NCBI GenBank assembly: GCA_929200295.1
Contig: CAKMZE010000098.1
Coordinates: forward strand, 1-10,294
Direction: 5' to 3'
From: an uncultured Alphaproteobacteria bacterium
GTDB taxonomy: Bacteria; Pseudomonadota; Alphaproteobacteria; Rhodobacterales; Rhodobacteraceae
Length of the DNA stretch: 10,294 nucleotides
Shown here one piece after another: positions 1 through 6,229 of the stretch (positions are counted from its first letter, which is position 1; each line of letters starts with the position of its first letter). The notes beneath the pieces were generated by a model. That model was not told the DNA's origin. It did no database searches and saw only the letters and a list, made by a program, of their open reading frames with translations. Position numbers and translations under genes: made by a program.

Positions 1-642
1 ATGGAGGACTGGTTCCCCAACGCACGCCAAGAGCTCGAGACATGGGTGCCTAATTGGGCCGTTCTCAAGCCGCTTGAATGGGTCGATATCCCCGAGACAT
101 GCAATTGGAAGGTCTCGGTCGAAAATTATTCCGAATGCTACCACTGTTCGCTTAATCATCCCACATTTGCCAACGGTGTGGTCAAACCAGAGACCTACGA
201 CATCCAACCGCAAGGCATGTGCCTGCGCCATACCACCGAATGCCAAAGCTTGGATGATATGACCTATGATATCCACTCAGGCTTTGCCCATTATGATGAA
301 TATTCCAGCTGGTTTCTCTGGCCGATGTTTTCATTTCAGGTCTATCCGGGCAATGTGCTGAACACTTATCACTGGCGCGCAATCGATGCAGATCATGTGG
401 TTGTGTGGCGCGGCTGGTATTCTGTTGGTGGGGCGGATGATGAAAGAGTGCGGCGCCTTGCCCAGCAAGACCGCGCAACTACGGTAGAAGAAGACATACA
501 TCTTGTCGAAAGCGTGCATCGCGGGCTGAAATCACGAGGCTATCGCCCCGGACCCTTGGTCATTGATCCATGCGGTGGCGTGAACTCGGAACATCCCGTA
601 ATGCATTTGCAACGCTGGATGCGTGAGGCCATCGATGGTTGA
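1..642 (+). CDS. Rieske-type oxygenase alpha subunit, C-terminal catalytic half (partial)
   Basis: This is the catalytic (SRPBCC-fold) half of a Rieske non-heme iron oxygenase of the choline monooxygenase/GbcA/CntA type, which hydroxylates or demethylates quaternary and N-methyl amines. Residues 41-54 (ENYSECYHCSLNHP) carry the expected bridging Glu45 and iron ligands His48 and His53. Asp165 in VEEDIHLVE is the likely third ligand; its distance from His48 is close to that in CntA. The C-terminal SEHPVMHLQRWM stretch is typical of this clade. Full-length relatives are roughly 400 residues, with the [2Fe-2S] Rieske domain (CxH...CxxH) in the first half. That half is absent here, and the first Met sits inside the usual reading (PMEDWFP-like), so the gene almost certainly begins upstream of base 1. 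It overlaps the next gene by 8 bases. The family call is strong; the substrate is unknown. A reductase partner is not visible. Confidence 0.88.
   Translation: MEDWFPNARQELETWVPNWAVLKPLEWVDIPETCNWKVSVENYSECYHCSLNHPTFANGVVKPETYDIQPQGMCLRHTTECQSLDDMTYDIHSGFAHYDEYSSWFLWPMFSFQVYPGNVLNTYHWRAIDADHVVVWRGWYSVGGADDERVRRLAQQDRATTVEEDIHLVESVHRGLKSRGYRPGPLVIDPCGGVNSEHPVMHLQRWMREAIDG
625..628 (+). promoter_or_regulatory. Ribosome-binding site deciding the GFA-protein start
   Basis: GAGG lies six bases before ATG 635, inside the end of the oxygenase gene. It supports ATG 635 as the start. The in-frame GTG at 623 would place this site inside the gene. Confidence 0.5.
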
Positions 643-1054
643 TCTGCCACAAACAGGCGGCTGTTTGTGTGGCGCAGTGCGCTACAGTCTCGCAGATGTA
701 CCAATATGGACAGCGCTTTGTCATTGTGAAAGCTGCCGCCGGGCGGCCTCAAGCCCTATGGTCGCATGGATGGGCTTTGCGCCGGATCATGTCGCATGGA
801 CAGGCGCACGCAGCTATTTCAAATCCTCAGCCCATGCCACCCGTAGCTTTTGCCCGACCTGTGGCAGCCCGATGAGCTTTGAAAGCACACAGTGGCCAGG
901 CGAAATTCATCTTTATGCCGCGAGCCTCGATCATCCTGACAGCTATACGCCCGAGCTACATTGCTATACTGAGGAACAGTTGTCCTGGCTTCATATTACT
1001 GACAGTTTGCCCAAATTCAGCGGCACCGCCGATAGTGAGACCATACCATCATGA
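635..1054 (+). CDS. GFA-family (glutathione-dependent formaldehyde-activating enzyme-like/CENP-V) zinc protein
   Basis: This 139-residue protein has the full cysteine set of the GFA family: Cys10 and Cys12 in GGCLCGAVRY, Cys29/Cys31/Cys34 in CHCESC, and Cys73/Cys76 in CPTCG. These bind structural and catalytic zinc in Gfa. The founding member was described as speeding S-hydroxymethylglutathione formation, but many family members have other or unknown roles, so the name is not proof of function. Position between a likely N-demethylating oxygenase and catabolic enzymes, with a glutathione-dependent formaldehyde dehydrogenase a few kilobases away, makes a one-carbon role plausible. ATG 635 is preferred over GTG 623 because a GAGG site lies six bases before it. 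It overlaps the oxygenase by 8 bases and the next gene by 4 (ATGA). Length is normal for the family. Confidence 0.87.
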   Translation: MVDLPQTGGCLCGAVRYSLADVPIWTALCHCESCRRAASSPMVAWMGFAPDHVAWTGARSYFKSSAHATRSFCPTCGSPMSFESTQWPGEIHLYAASLDHPDSYTPELHCYTEEQLSWLHITDSLPKFSGTADSETIPS

Positions 1055-1869
1055 TGCCCGAAACCTGGACCGCAGAACAAAAGCTATTCCCACATCAAGT
1101 GGGCTTTACCTGCCCACCGTTTGACTATGACGCTGCCCCTTCAGATTTCCTGCGGATGAGCCCGGATACGGTCGGCGTCCATGGCTGGATGCTCCATGTG
1201 CCTGATTATGCCCATGGGTTGGATCAGCGAAAGCAGAACTTTGGCATGATGGAGGATTTTGTCCACTGCATGGCACGCAACGGTGTCGATGTCTGTGGGC
1301 AGGTTGGGTCAAACTGGGTCCATGCCAGCGGGCTTGGTGTGACTGGCATTCGGGATCACTGCGCGGCACTCTCGGATAAATACAACACCCGGTTCCATAT
1401 GGCCGGATACGCAATGGTCGAAGCCCTGCGCGCCATGAACGTCGAAAAGGTGGCGCTGAACGCGGCCTACCACTGGCCCGACTGGTGGCAGGGCACGGCT
1501 GGTTTCCTGCGCGAAGCCGGGTTTGATGTGCTCTGGGCCGGGAATTTCGTGGACCAAGGTTGGTTTCCTGACCAAGACGCCGTGAACGCAAAGCGCTGGA
1601 TCTTTGATGGTGATCTGGCAAAGCAAAGCTTTCAATATGTGGCCGAGCAGGCGCCTGATGCAGATGCCTATCTGATCAACGGCATGTGCAATTTCCGCAG
1701 CGGGCCGGATGGGCTACCACAGCGCCCCTTGCATTTGGCGCGCGATCTTGAGGCAATGCTGGGGAAACCTGTGATCGGCCATGACATCGCGCTTTACTGG
1801 CGCATTATGAAAGACCTCGGGATCGCGCCAACAACCCCACAAGGACAACTCTTGGAAAGCTTACGATGA
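1051..1869 (+). CDS. Asp/Glu racemase-superfamily protein (arylmalonate decarboxylase/maleate isomerase-like)
   Basis: The protein of 272 residues resembles the maleate isomerase/arylmalonate decarboxylase branch of the Asp/Glu racemase fold. The C-terminal half has the second active-site cysteine, Cys213 in NGMCNF, followed by the family's LGKPVIGHDIALYWRI strand-helix (about 238-252). In two-cysteine members the first cysteine lies six residues after an Asp (D-x5-C). Here Asp80 is followed at that place by Gly86 (GQVGSNWVHASG), as in arylmalonate decarboxylase, which has Gly there and uses one cysteine. Cys82 is nearby but out of register. A decarboxylase-like or otherwise cofactor-free deprotonation chemistry is therefore more likely than racemisation or cis-trans isomerisation. 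The true substrate is unknown. The start overlaps the GFA gene stop (ATGA) and the stop overlaps the next start (ATGA), so it belongs to the operon. Confidence 0.72.
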   Translation: MMPETWTAEQKLFPHQVGFTCPPFDYDAAPSDFLRMSPDTVGVHGWMLHVPDYAHGLDQRKQNFGMMEDFVHCMARNGVDVCGQVGSNWVHASGLGVTGIRDHCAALSDKYNTRFHMAGYAMVEALRAMNVEKVALNAAYHWPDWWQGTAGFLREAGFDVLWAGNFVDQGWFPDQDAVNAKRWIFDGDLAKQSFQYVAEQAPDADAYLINGMCNFRSGPDGLPQRPLHLARDLEAMLGKPVIGHDIALYWRIMKDLGIAPTTPQGQLLESLR

Positions 1870-2609
1870 ACAAGATCATTGCGCTCTGGGCCGTGCCGCG
1901 GTCCACCTCGACCGCGTTTGAATGGATGATGCGCCAGCGCGGTGACCTGGATTGCCTGCACGAACCCTTTGGTGAAGCGTGGTATCAAGGCGAGGACCCG
2001 TTTTGGCCGCGCTATAAAACCGGCGAAAAGACCACGCCGGGCCTGACGATTGAAAGCGTTTGGGAGGATATCCAGACCCGCGCGCAAAAGGGGGCAGTGT
2101 TTCTCAAGGACTTTCCCCATTACATCAACCACATGTGGACGCCCGCGTTTCTGGGCAATTTCACCCATGCATTCCTGATCCGCGATCCCGCTAAAACCAT
2201 TTCATCGATGTATGATAAATGGCCCGATTTTGACGAGCTCGAGGTCGGGTTCCCAGAACAACGCGCCTTGTTTGATCTGCTCACAGCGCTTCATGATACA
2301 CCACCGCCTGTGATCGATAGCGACGACCTGCTCGAAGATCCCCAAGGCATGGTTGCCGCTTTTTGTGATGCTGTTGGCATCCCATTTCTGCCCGAGGCGC
2401 TTAGCTGGGAGCCGGGCGCAGATACAAGCACGTATAGTTGGTGGGATGGCGGCAGTTTTCATGCCAACCTCAAAACCTCAACCGGGTTGAGACCACAAAC
2501 GCGACGCTATATCGAAGTGAATGACGCCCCTGAGCGTGTCAAGCGTGTCCACAGGCGTATGAAACCGCATTATGATCATCTCTATCAGCATCGGATAACA
2601 GCATCATGA
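1866..2609 (+). CDS. Sulfotransferase-like P-loop protein
   Basis: This 247-residue protein resembles the sulfotransferase superfamily. Residues 6-20 (ALWAVPRSTSTAFEW) look like the 5'-phosphosulfate-binding loop that contacts PAPS. Residues 103-116 (FLIRDPAKTISSMY) match the 3'-phosphate-binding segment with its conserved Arg and Ser. HEPF at 32-35 and FLKDFPHYI at 79-87 are typical of a soluble branch found in marine alphaproteobacteria and in eukaryotic proteins often misnamed as branched-chain aminotransferase-like. There is no signal peptide or membrane segment, so it should be cytoplasmic. Sulfonation of a hydroxyl or amine is the family reaction; the acceptor is not known. A sulfotransferase inside a catabolic operon is unusual. 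Overlaps of 4 bases on both sides tie it to its neighbours. A GGAAAG site six bases before the ATG is a weak ribosome-binding site. Confidence 0.75.
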   Translation: MNKIIALWAVPRSTSTAFEWMMRQRGDLDCLHEPFGEAWYQGEDPFWPRYKTGEKTTPGLTIESVWEDIQTRAQKGAVFLKDFPHYINHMWTPAFLGNFTHAFLIRDPAKTISSMYDKWPDFDELEVGFPEQRALFDLLTALHDTPPPVIDSDDLLEDPQGMVAAFCDAVGIPFLPEALSWEPGADTSTYSWWDGGSFHANLKTSTGLRPQTRRYIEVNDAPERVKRVHRRMKPHYDHLYQHRITAS

Positions 2610-4051
2610 AAGACTACTGGCAAAACTACATCAATGGCGCATGGGTCGATGGCGGCGCGGGGCGCATTGATATTATCAACCCCGGCACAGGCGAGAAAAT
2701 CGCTGAGCAGGCGCTTGCAGATGCCGCAGATGTTGACCGTGCTGTGATGGCCGCGCGCGCGGTGCATCTGTCTGGTGCATTATCTGATCTGCGCCCGGTG
2801 GAGCGGGGCCGCATGGTGCAGGCAATCGGGCGATATCTGCTCGATCACATTGATGAGATCGCCGAGGTTTTAACCCTTGAACAGGGCAAGCCGCTTTGGG
2901 AGGCCAAGATCGAGATCAATGGCGCGGCACGCTATTTCGAATATTACGGCAATCAGGCCGAAACGGTTGAAGGACGCTCGATCCCGCTTGGGAAGGGGTA
3001 TTTTGATTTTACCACGCATGAGCCTTTTGGTGTTTCTGCGCAGATTATCCCATGGAATTACCCGGTTGAGATGACCGCGCGATCGCTTTCCGCTGGATTA
3101 GCGACAGGCAATGCCTGCGTGATCAAAACGCCAGAGCTGACCCCGCTGACCAACGCATGGTTTGCCCATGCGGCCGAAGCCGTAGGCCTGCCTAAGGGCG
3201 CCGTGAATATTCTGTGCGGTTTGGGTCACGAGGCAGGTGCCGCCCTATCATCACATCCGCATGTTAATCAGATCGTCTTTACCGGGTCAGTGCCAACAGG
3301 CATCGCCATCGCCTCGGCTGCGGCAAAGAATGTTGTGCCATGTGTGCTTGAGCTTGGCGGGAAATCAGCCGCGATTGTGCATGATGATGCCGACCTTGAC
3401 GCGTTTGAGAACGATGTGCGTTGGGGCATTTATTTTAACGCGGGCCAAGTCTGTTCTGCGATGTCGCGCGTCATCGTGCATGACAGCGTGCATGACGCAT
3501 TGGTTGAGCGCGTGACGGGTGTTGCGCAATCGCTGACCGTGAAACCCGGGATCGAGCAACCTGAATTTGGCGCAACAATGGGCGCGATGGTGTCTGAGGC
3601 GCAGCGTGACCGTGCCGCTGGCATGATCAGCGATGCAGTAAGCGCAGGCGCAAAAGTCGCCACTGGCGGGCGCAAGATGAATATCCCCGGTGCGTTCCTT
3701 GAGCCAACCGTTCTCACAGATGTTACGCCCGATATGACCATCGCAAACGAAGAGGTGTTTGGCCCTGTGCTATCGGTGATGAAATTCAGCTCTGATGCGC
3801 AGGCCATCGAAATAGCCAATGGCACGCCTTATGGTCTGGTGGGTGGTGTCTTTACCCGTGATATCGACCGCGCGACTACAGCCGCGCGGCAATTGCGTGC
3901 GGGCCAAGTCTTTGTCAACGAATGGTTTGCAGGTGGGGTCGAAACCCCCTTTGGTGGCTATGGCAAATCAGGTTATGGCCGTGAAAAAGGCCGCGAGGCC
4001 CTGTGGAACTACGTCCAGACCAAAAACGTCGCAATCAAGCTAAAGGGTTAA
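2606..4051 (+). CDS. NAD(P)-dependent aldehyde dehydrogenase
   Basis: A full-length (481 residues) member of the aldehyde dehydrogenase superfamily, which oxidises aldehydes to acids in the cytoplasm. Asn151 in PWNYP stabilises the oxyanion, Lys174 in IKTPE contacts the cofactor, Glu249 in LELGGKS is the general base and Cys283 in NAGQVCSAMSR is the nucleophile. The EEVFGPV motif and a C-terminal NEWFAGGVETPFGGYGKSG segment complete the fold. It resembles betaine-aldehyde and gamma-aminobutyraldehyde dehydrogenases in general layout, but substrate class cannot be fixed from sequence alone. In this operon it would oxidise an aldehyde produced by the oxygenase or by the racemase-fold enzyme. 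Its ATG overlaps the sulfotransferase stop by 4 bases; the next gene follows after 3 bases. Confidence 0.94.
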   Translation: MKDYWQNYINGAWVDGGAGRIDIINPGTGEKIAEQALADAADVDRAVMAARAVHLSGALSDLRPVERGRMVQAIGRYLLDHIDEIAEVLTLEQGKPLWEAKIEINGAARYFEYYGNQAETVEGRSIPLGKGYFDFTTHEPFGVSAQIIPWNYPVEMTARSLSAGLATGNACVIKTPELTPLTNAWFAHAAEAVGLPKGAVNILCGLGHEAGAALSSHPHVNQIVFTGSVPTGIAIASAAAKNVVPCVLELGGKSAAIVHDDADLDAFENDVRWGIYFNAGQVCSAMSRVIVHDSVHDALVERVTGVAQSLTVKPGIEQPEFGATMGAMVSEAQRDRAAGMISDAVSAGAKVATGGRKMNIPGAFLEPTVLTDVTPDMTIANEEVFGPVLSVMKFSSDAQAIEIANGTPYGLVGGVFTRDIDRATTAARQLRAGQVFVNEWFAGGVETPFGGYGKSGYGREKGREALWNYVQTKNVAIKLKG

Positions 4052-4054
4052 GAC

Positions 4055-4438
4055 ATGAGCACATTTAACGAAGACCTGTTTCTCAAAGGATTAGAGCAGC
4101 GCAAAGCCACATTAGGTGCGGCATATGTTGAAAAGAACCTCGCCGCCGCGGATGATTTCACACGCCCCTTCCAAGAGGCTATGACCGCTTGGTGCTGGGG
4201 GTTCGGTTGGGGCGACGATGTGATCGACGCCAAAACCCGATCAATGATGAACCTGTCGATGATCGGCGCATTAGGGAAAATGCATGAATGGGAAATCCAT
4301 TGCCGGGGTGCGATTACCAATGGTGTGACGCAGGATGAAATCCGCGCCATTATTCACGTGATCGGGATCTATTGCGGCGTACCGCAAGCATTGGAATGCT
4401 TCCGCGTTGCACGCAAAGTGATTGAAGAGAGCGCTTAG
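4055..4438 (+). CDS. Carboxymuconolactone decarboxylase (CMD/PcaC)-family protein
   Basis: The 127-residue all-helical protein matches the CMD family. Residues 82-92 (HCRGAITNGVT) and 101-112 (HVIGIYCGVPQA) are the two conserved helices that form the active site in gamma-carboxymuconolactone decarboxylase, where the HxRGA His and Arg are conserved. The CxxC pair of AhpD-type peroxidase members is missing; only a lone Cys47 is present near that place. A decarboxylase or lactone-handling role is thus more likely than a redox one. No other protocatechuate-pathway genes (pcaG, pcaH, pcaB, pcaD) are in the window, so classical PcaC function is not supported. It is the last gene of the operon. AAGGGTTAAG just before its ATG can serve as ribosome-binding site. 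Its stop codon lies in a bulged hairpin. Confidence 0.85.
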   Translation: MSTFNEDLFLKGLEQRKATLGAAYVEKNLAAADDFTRPFQEAMTAWCWGFGWGDDVIDAKTRSMMNLSMIGALGKMHEWEIHCRGAITNGVTQDEIRAIIHVIGIYCGVPQALECFRVARKVIEESA

Positions 4439-4460
4439 CTTTGTGAGCCTAGCGCCCTCT
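4428..4460. terminator. Bulged hairpin between convergent genes, possible terminator
   Basis: AGAGCGCTTAG (4428-4438) pairs with CTAGCGCCCTCT (4449-4460) with one bulged T and two bulged Cs around a 10-base loop. The stop codon of the CMD gene is in the left arm. The two convergent genes end only 31 bases apart, so a bidirectional stop is expected here. No clear T-tract follows on either strand, so intrinsic termination is uncertain. A short palindrome, TTAAGC-tg-GCTTAA (4460-4473), lies beside it and covers the stop codon of the opposite gene. Confidence 0.35.
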
Positions 4461-4469
4461 TAAGCTGGC

Positions 4470-5582
4470 TTAAAACTCGACAACAGCGCGGATTGATTTG
4501 CCCGCATGCATCAGATCAAAGCCTTCGTTGATTTGATCAAGACTTAGTTTATGGGTGATCATTGGATCGATCTCGATCTTACCATCCATATACCAATCCA
4601 CGATCTTAGGCACATCTGTCCGGCCTTTTGCACCACCAAAGGCGGTGCCGCGCCAGCTGCGGCCTGTCACCAGCTGGAATGGCCGGGTCGAAATCTCAGC
4701 ACCTGCGGGGGCAACGCCGATGATGATGCTCTCACCCCAGCCCTTATGTGCGGCCTCAAGTGCGGTGCGCATGACCTGCACATTCCCTGTCGCATCAAAG
4801 GTATAATCTGCACCACCACCGGTGAGTTCAACCAAATGCGCCACCAGATCGCCATCAACCTCGGCTGGGTTTACAAAATCTGTCATCCCAAAATGCGTGG
4901 CCATATCCGCCTTGGACGCATTAAGGTCTACACCAACGATCTGATCAGCACCTGCGAGCCGCAACCCTTGGATCACGTTCAAGCCGATGCCACCAAGCCC
5001 AAACACAATACCACGGCTGCCGATCTCAACCTTGGCCGTGTTGATCACAGCGCCAATACCTGTTGTGACACCACAGCCGATATAACAGATCTTATCAAAC
5101 GGCGCATCTTTGCGCACTTTGGCAAGTGCGATCTCTGGCACAACCGTGTGATTGGCAAAGGTCGAACAGCCCATGTAATGGTGAATGGGCGTGCCATCGA
5201 GCATTGAAAACCGCGTGGACCCATCCGGCAAAAGCCCTTGGCCTTGGGTCGCGCGCACCTTTTGGCACAGGTTGGTTTTGGGGTTCAAGCAATATTCGCA
5301 CTCGCGGCACTCGGGCGTATAAAGCGGGATGACATGATCGCCCACTTCAAGCGTGCTCACCCCTTCGCCGACCTCAATCACAATGCCCGCGCCCTCATGG
5401 CCTAAAATTGCGGGGAAAATTCCCTCAGGGTCGTCACCCGATCTGGTGAATTCATCGGTATGGCAAAGACCCGTTGCTTTTACCTCGATCAAGACCTCAC
5501 CAGCGCGGGGTCCTTCGAGATTTACATCCATAATTTCAAGCGGTTGTCCTGCGGCAACAGCAACTGCGGCACGGGTTCTCAT
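4470..5582 (-). CDS. frmA: S-(hydroxymethyl)glutathione dehydrogenase / class III alcohol dehydrogenase
   Basis: A 370-residue zinc-dependent medium-chain dehydrogenase that oxidises S-hydroxymethylglutathione (from formaldehyde plus glutathione) to S-formylglutathione with NAD+. It can also reduce S-nitrosoglutathione. Catalytic zinc ligands Cys40 (GLCHTDE) and His62 (GHEGAG) are present, with a third Cys near 170 (YIGCGVTTG). The structural zinc lobe is Cys92, Cys95, Cys98 and Cys106. The Rossmann motif is GLGGIGLNVIQG. Length matches E. coli FrmA (369). The ATG at 5582 is chosen over the GTG one codon upstream because GGGAGAG ends seven bases before it. It is transcribed alone, convergent with the oxygenase operon, with a promoter-like pair upstream. 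No S-formylglutathione hydrolase or frmR repressor is visible. The gene may serve formaldehyde released by the neighbouring oxygenase, but it is also a common housekeeping gene. Confidence 0.95.
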   Translation of the reverse strand: MRTRAAVAVAAGQPLEIMDVNLEGPRAGEVLIEVKATGLCHTDEFTRSGDDPEGIFPAILGHEGAGIVIEVGEGVSTLEVGDHVIPLYTPECRECEYCLNPKTNLCQKVRATQGQGLLPDGSTRFSMLDGTPIHHYMGCSTFANHTVVPEIALAKVRKDAPFDKICYIGCGVTTGIGAVINTAKVEIGSRGIVFGLGGIGLNVIQGLRLAGADQIVGVDLNASKADMATHFGMTDFVNPAEVDGDLVAHLVELTGGGADYTFDATGNVQVMRTALEAAHKGWGESIIIGVAPAGAEISTRPFQLVTGRSWRGTAFGGAKGRTDVPKIVDWYMDGKIEIDPMITHKLSLDQINEGFDLMHAGKSIRAVVEF

Positions 5583-5589
5583 CACATCT

Positions 5590-5596
5590 CTCTCCC
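5590..5596 (-). promoter_or_regulatory. Ribosome-binding site of frmA
   Basis: GGGAGAG on the minus strand lies seven bases before ATG 5582. It favours that start over the adjoining GTG. Confidence 0.6.
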
Positions 5597-5623
5597 TTAT
5601 ATAACGGCTTTAGGTTCGGGCAG

Positions 5624-5653
5624 TTTATAGCAGATTTCAAGACCGTAGCTCAA
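5624..5653 (-). promoter_or_regulatory. Possible sigma70-like promoter of frmA
   Basis: On the minus strand TTGAGC (5653-5648) and TATAAA (5629-5624) are separated by 18 bases. This places a start site about 35 bases before the frmA ATG. The match is fair but the spacing is one base longer than ideal. No operator-like palindrome was noticed. Confidence 0.4.
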
Positions 5654-5714
5654 AAAGCTTGTGTTGCCACATACACAAAAACCTGATTCTAGTTTTTATA
5701 ACAAACATTCTTAT

Positions 5715-5718
5715 GAGG
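5715..5718 (+). promoter_or_regulatory. Ribosome-binding site of the I78 lipoprotein
   Basis: GAGG five bases before ATG 5724 selects this start. The reading frame continues upstream, but an earlier start would bury the lipoprotein signal peptide inside the protein. Confidence 0.55.
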
Positions 5719-5723
5719 CAGGC

Positions 5724-6035
5724 ATGCGTTTATTTTTTTTGATCCTAAGTGTTACCTTAATCGCGGCTTGCAGCCATACGGTTGCCCAAGGTAATACTCC
5801 TGCTATCCCGGCGATTGATCCAACGGCATACCCTCAGGGGCCCGATGATACCTGTGGTGCCATATCATATGCTATTTTAATTGGGAAAAAGGCGACTGCG
5901 CTTGAACAGATTAAGATCCTTGCAGCTGTCCGTGTTATCCATCCGGGGAGTATTGTTACGCAAGATTATATGCCCGATCGTTTGAATTTTTTGGTCAACG
6001 CGCAGGGCGAAATTAGCGGCTTAAGATGTGGGTGA
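5724..6035 (+). CDS. Small lipoprotein with protease inhibitor I78-like domain
   Basis: A 103-residue secreted lipoprotein. Residues 1-15 form a short signal peptide (MRLFFLILSVTLIAA) ending in a lipobox LIAAC with Cys16 as the lipidated residue. Ser17 at +2 is compatible with outer-membrane sorting. The mature part matches the I78 inhibitor family: Cys44-Gly-Ala near the start, RVIHPGSIVTQDYMPDRLNF (about 70-89) as the core and a terminal CG (Cys102). The two cysteines may pair. The prototype is a small fungal elastase inhibitor with a reactive loop; bacterial members are usually small exported proteins of unproven target. The frame is open back to about 5661, but the signal peptide and GAGG site fix the start at 5724. 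The gene looks more AT-rich than its neighbours. It starts divergently from frmA. Confidence 0.82.
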   Translation: MRLFFLILSVTLIAACSHTVAQGNTPAIPAIDPTAYPQGPDDTCGAISYAILIGKKATALEQIKILAAVRVIHPGSIVTQDYMPDRLNFLVNAQGEISGLRCG

Positions 6036-6040
6036 GCATC

Positions 6041-6108
6041 GCAAAAGGCCCTCGACGCTGCAAACTGGGTGGGGGCTAAAATCACAGCGCCGAGGTAGCT
6101 ACTTTTGC
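6041..6108. other. Long two-part inverted repeat after the I78 gene
   Basis: GCAAAAG (6041-6047) pairs perfectly with CTTTTGC (6102-6108). Inside it, CCTCGACGCTG (6050-6060) pairs with CAGCGCCGAGG (6085-6095) with one A-C mismatch, around a 24-base loop rich in G. It begins 5 bases after the I78 stop codon. It could be a terminator, though no T-run follows, or a structured RNA. The rest of the gap to the next gene (6109-6229) is AT-rich and shows nothing I can name apart from a GATAAT hexamer at 6186-6191 that could be a -10 element. Confidence 0.4.
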
Positions 6109-6229
6109 TAATGATTTAAAAATAGTAAAAATGTGGCAAGATTGCGGTTTCAAGGTGATCCTTCCATGGCGCCCTGATGATTTGCGATAATGGCTTGATT
6201 TGTGCCGCAAAGATAACAATCCTAACCTT

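Noticed and set aside
623..637. GTG 623 as start of the GFA-family gene
   Set aside because: ATG 635 has a GAGG six bases before it and gives the usual short leader before GGCLCG.
1106..1621. 171-residue open frame on the - strand
   Set aside because: Antisense to the racemase-fold gene and rich in Arg, Pro and Ser, as expected from a shadow frame.
1051..1869. Calling the racemase-fold protein a maleate isomerase or Asp/Glu racemase
   Set aside because: The first of the two required cysteines is absent in the aligned position.
4055..4438. Calling the CMD-family protein PcaC of the protocatechuate pathway, or an AhpD peroxidase
   Set aside because: No other pca genes are present, and the CxxC pair of AhpD is missing.
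4551..5207. 218-residue open frame on the + strand
   Set aside because: It lies wholly antisense to frmA, whose zinc and Rossmann motifs are complete, and its protein shows no recognisable motif.
5733..5740. T8 run as a phase-variation switch
   Set aside because: The run is short, within in-frame TTT codons, and no other sign of a contingency locus is present; kept only as a side remark.
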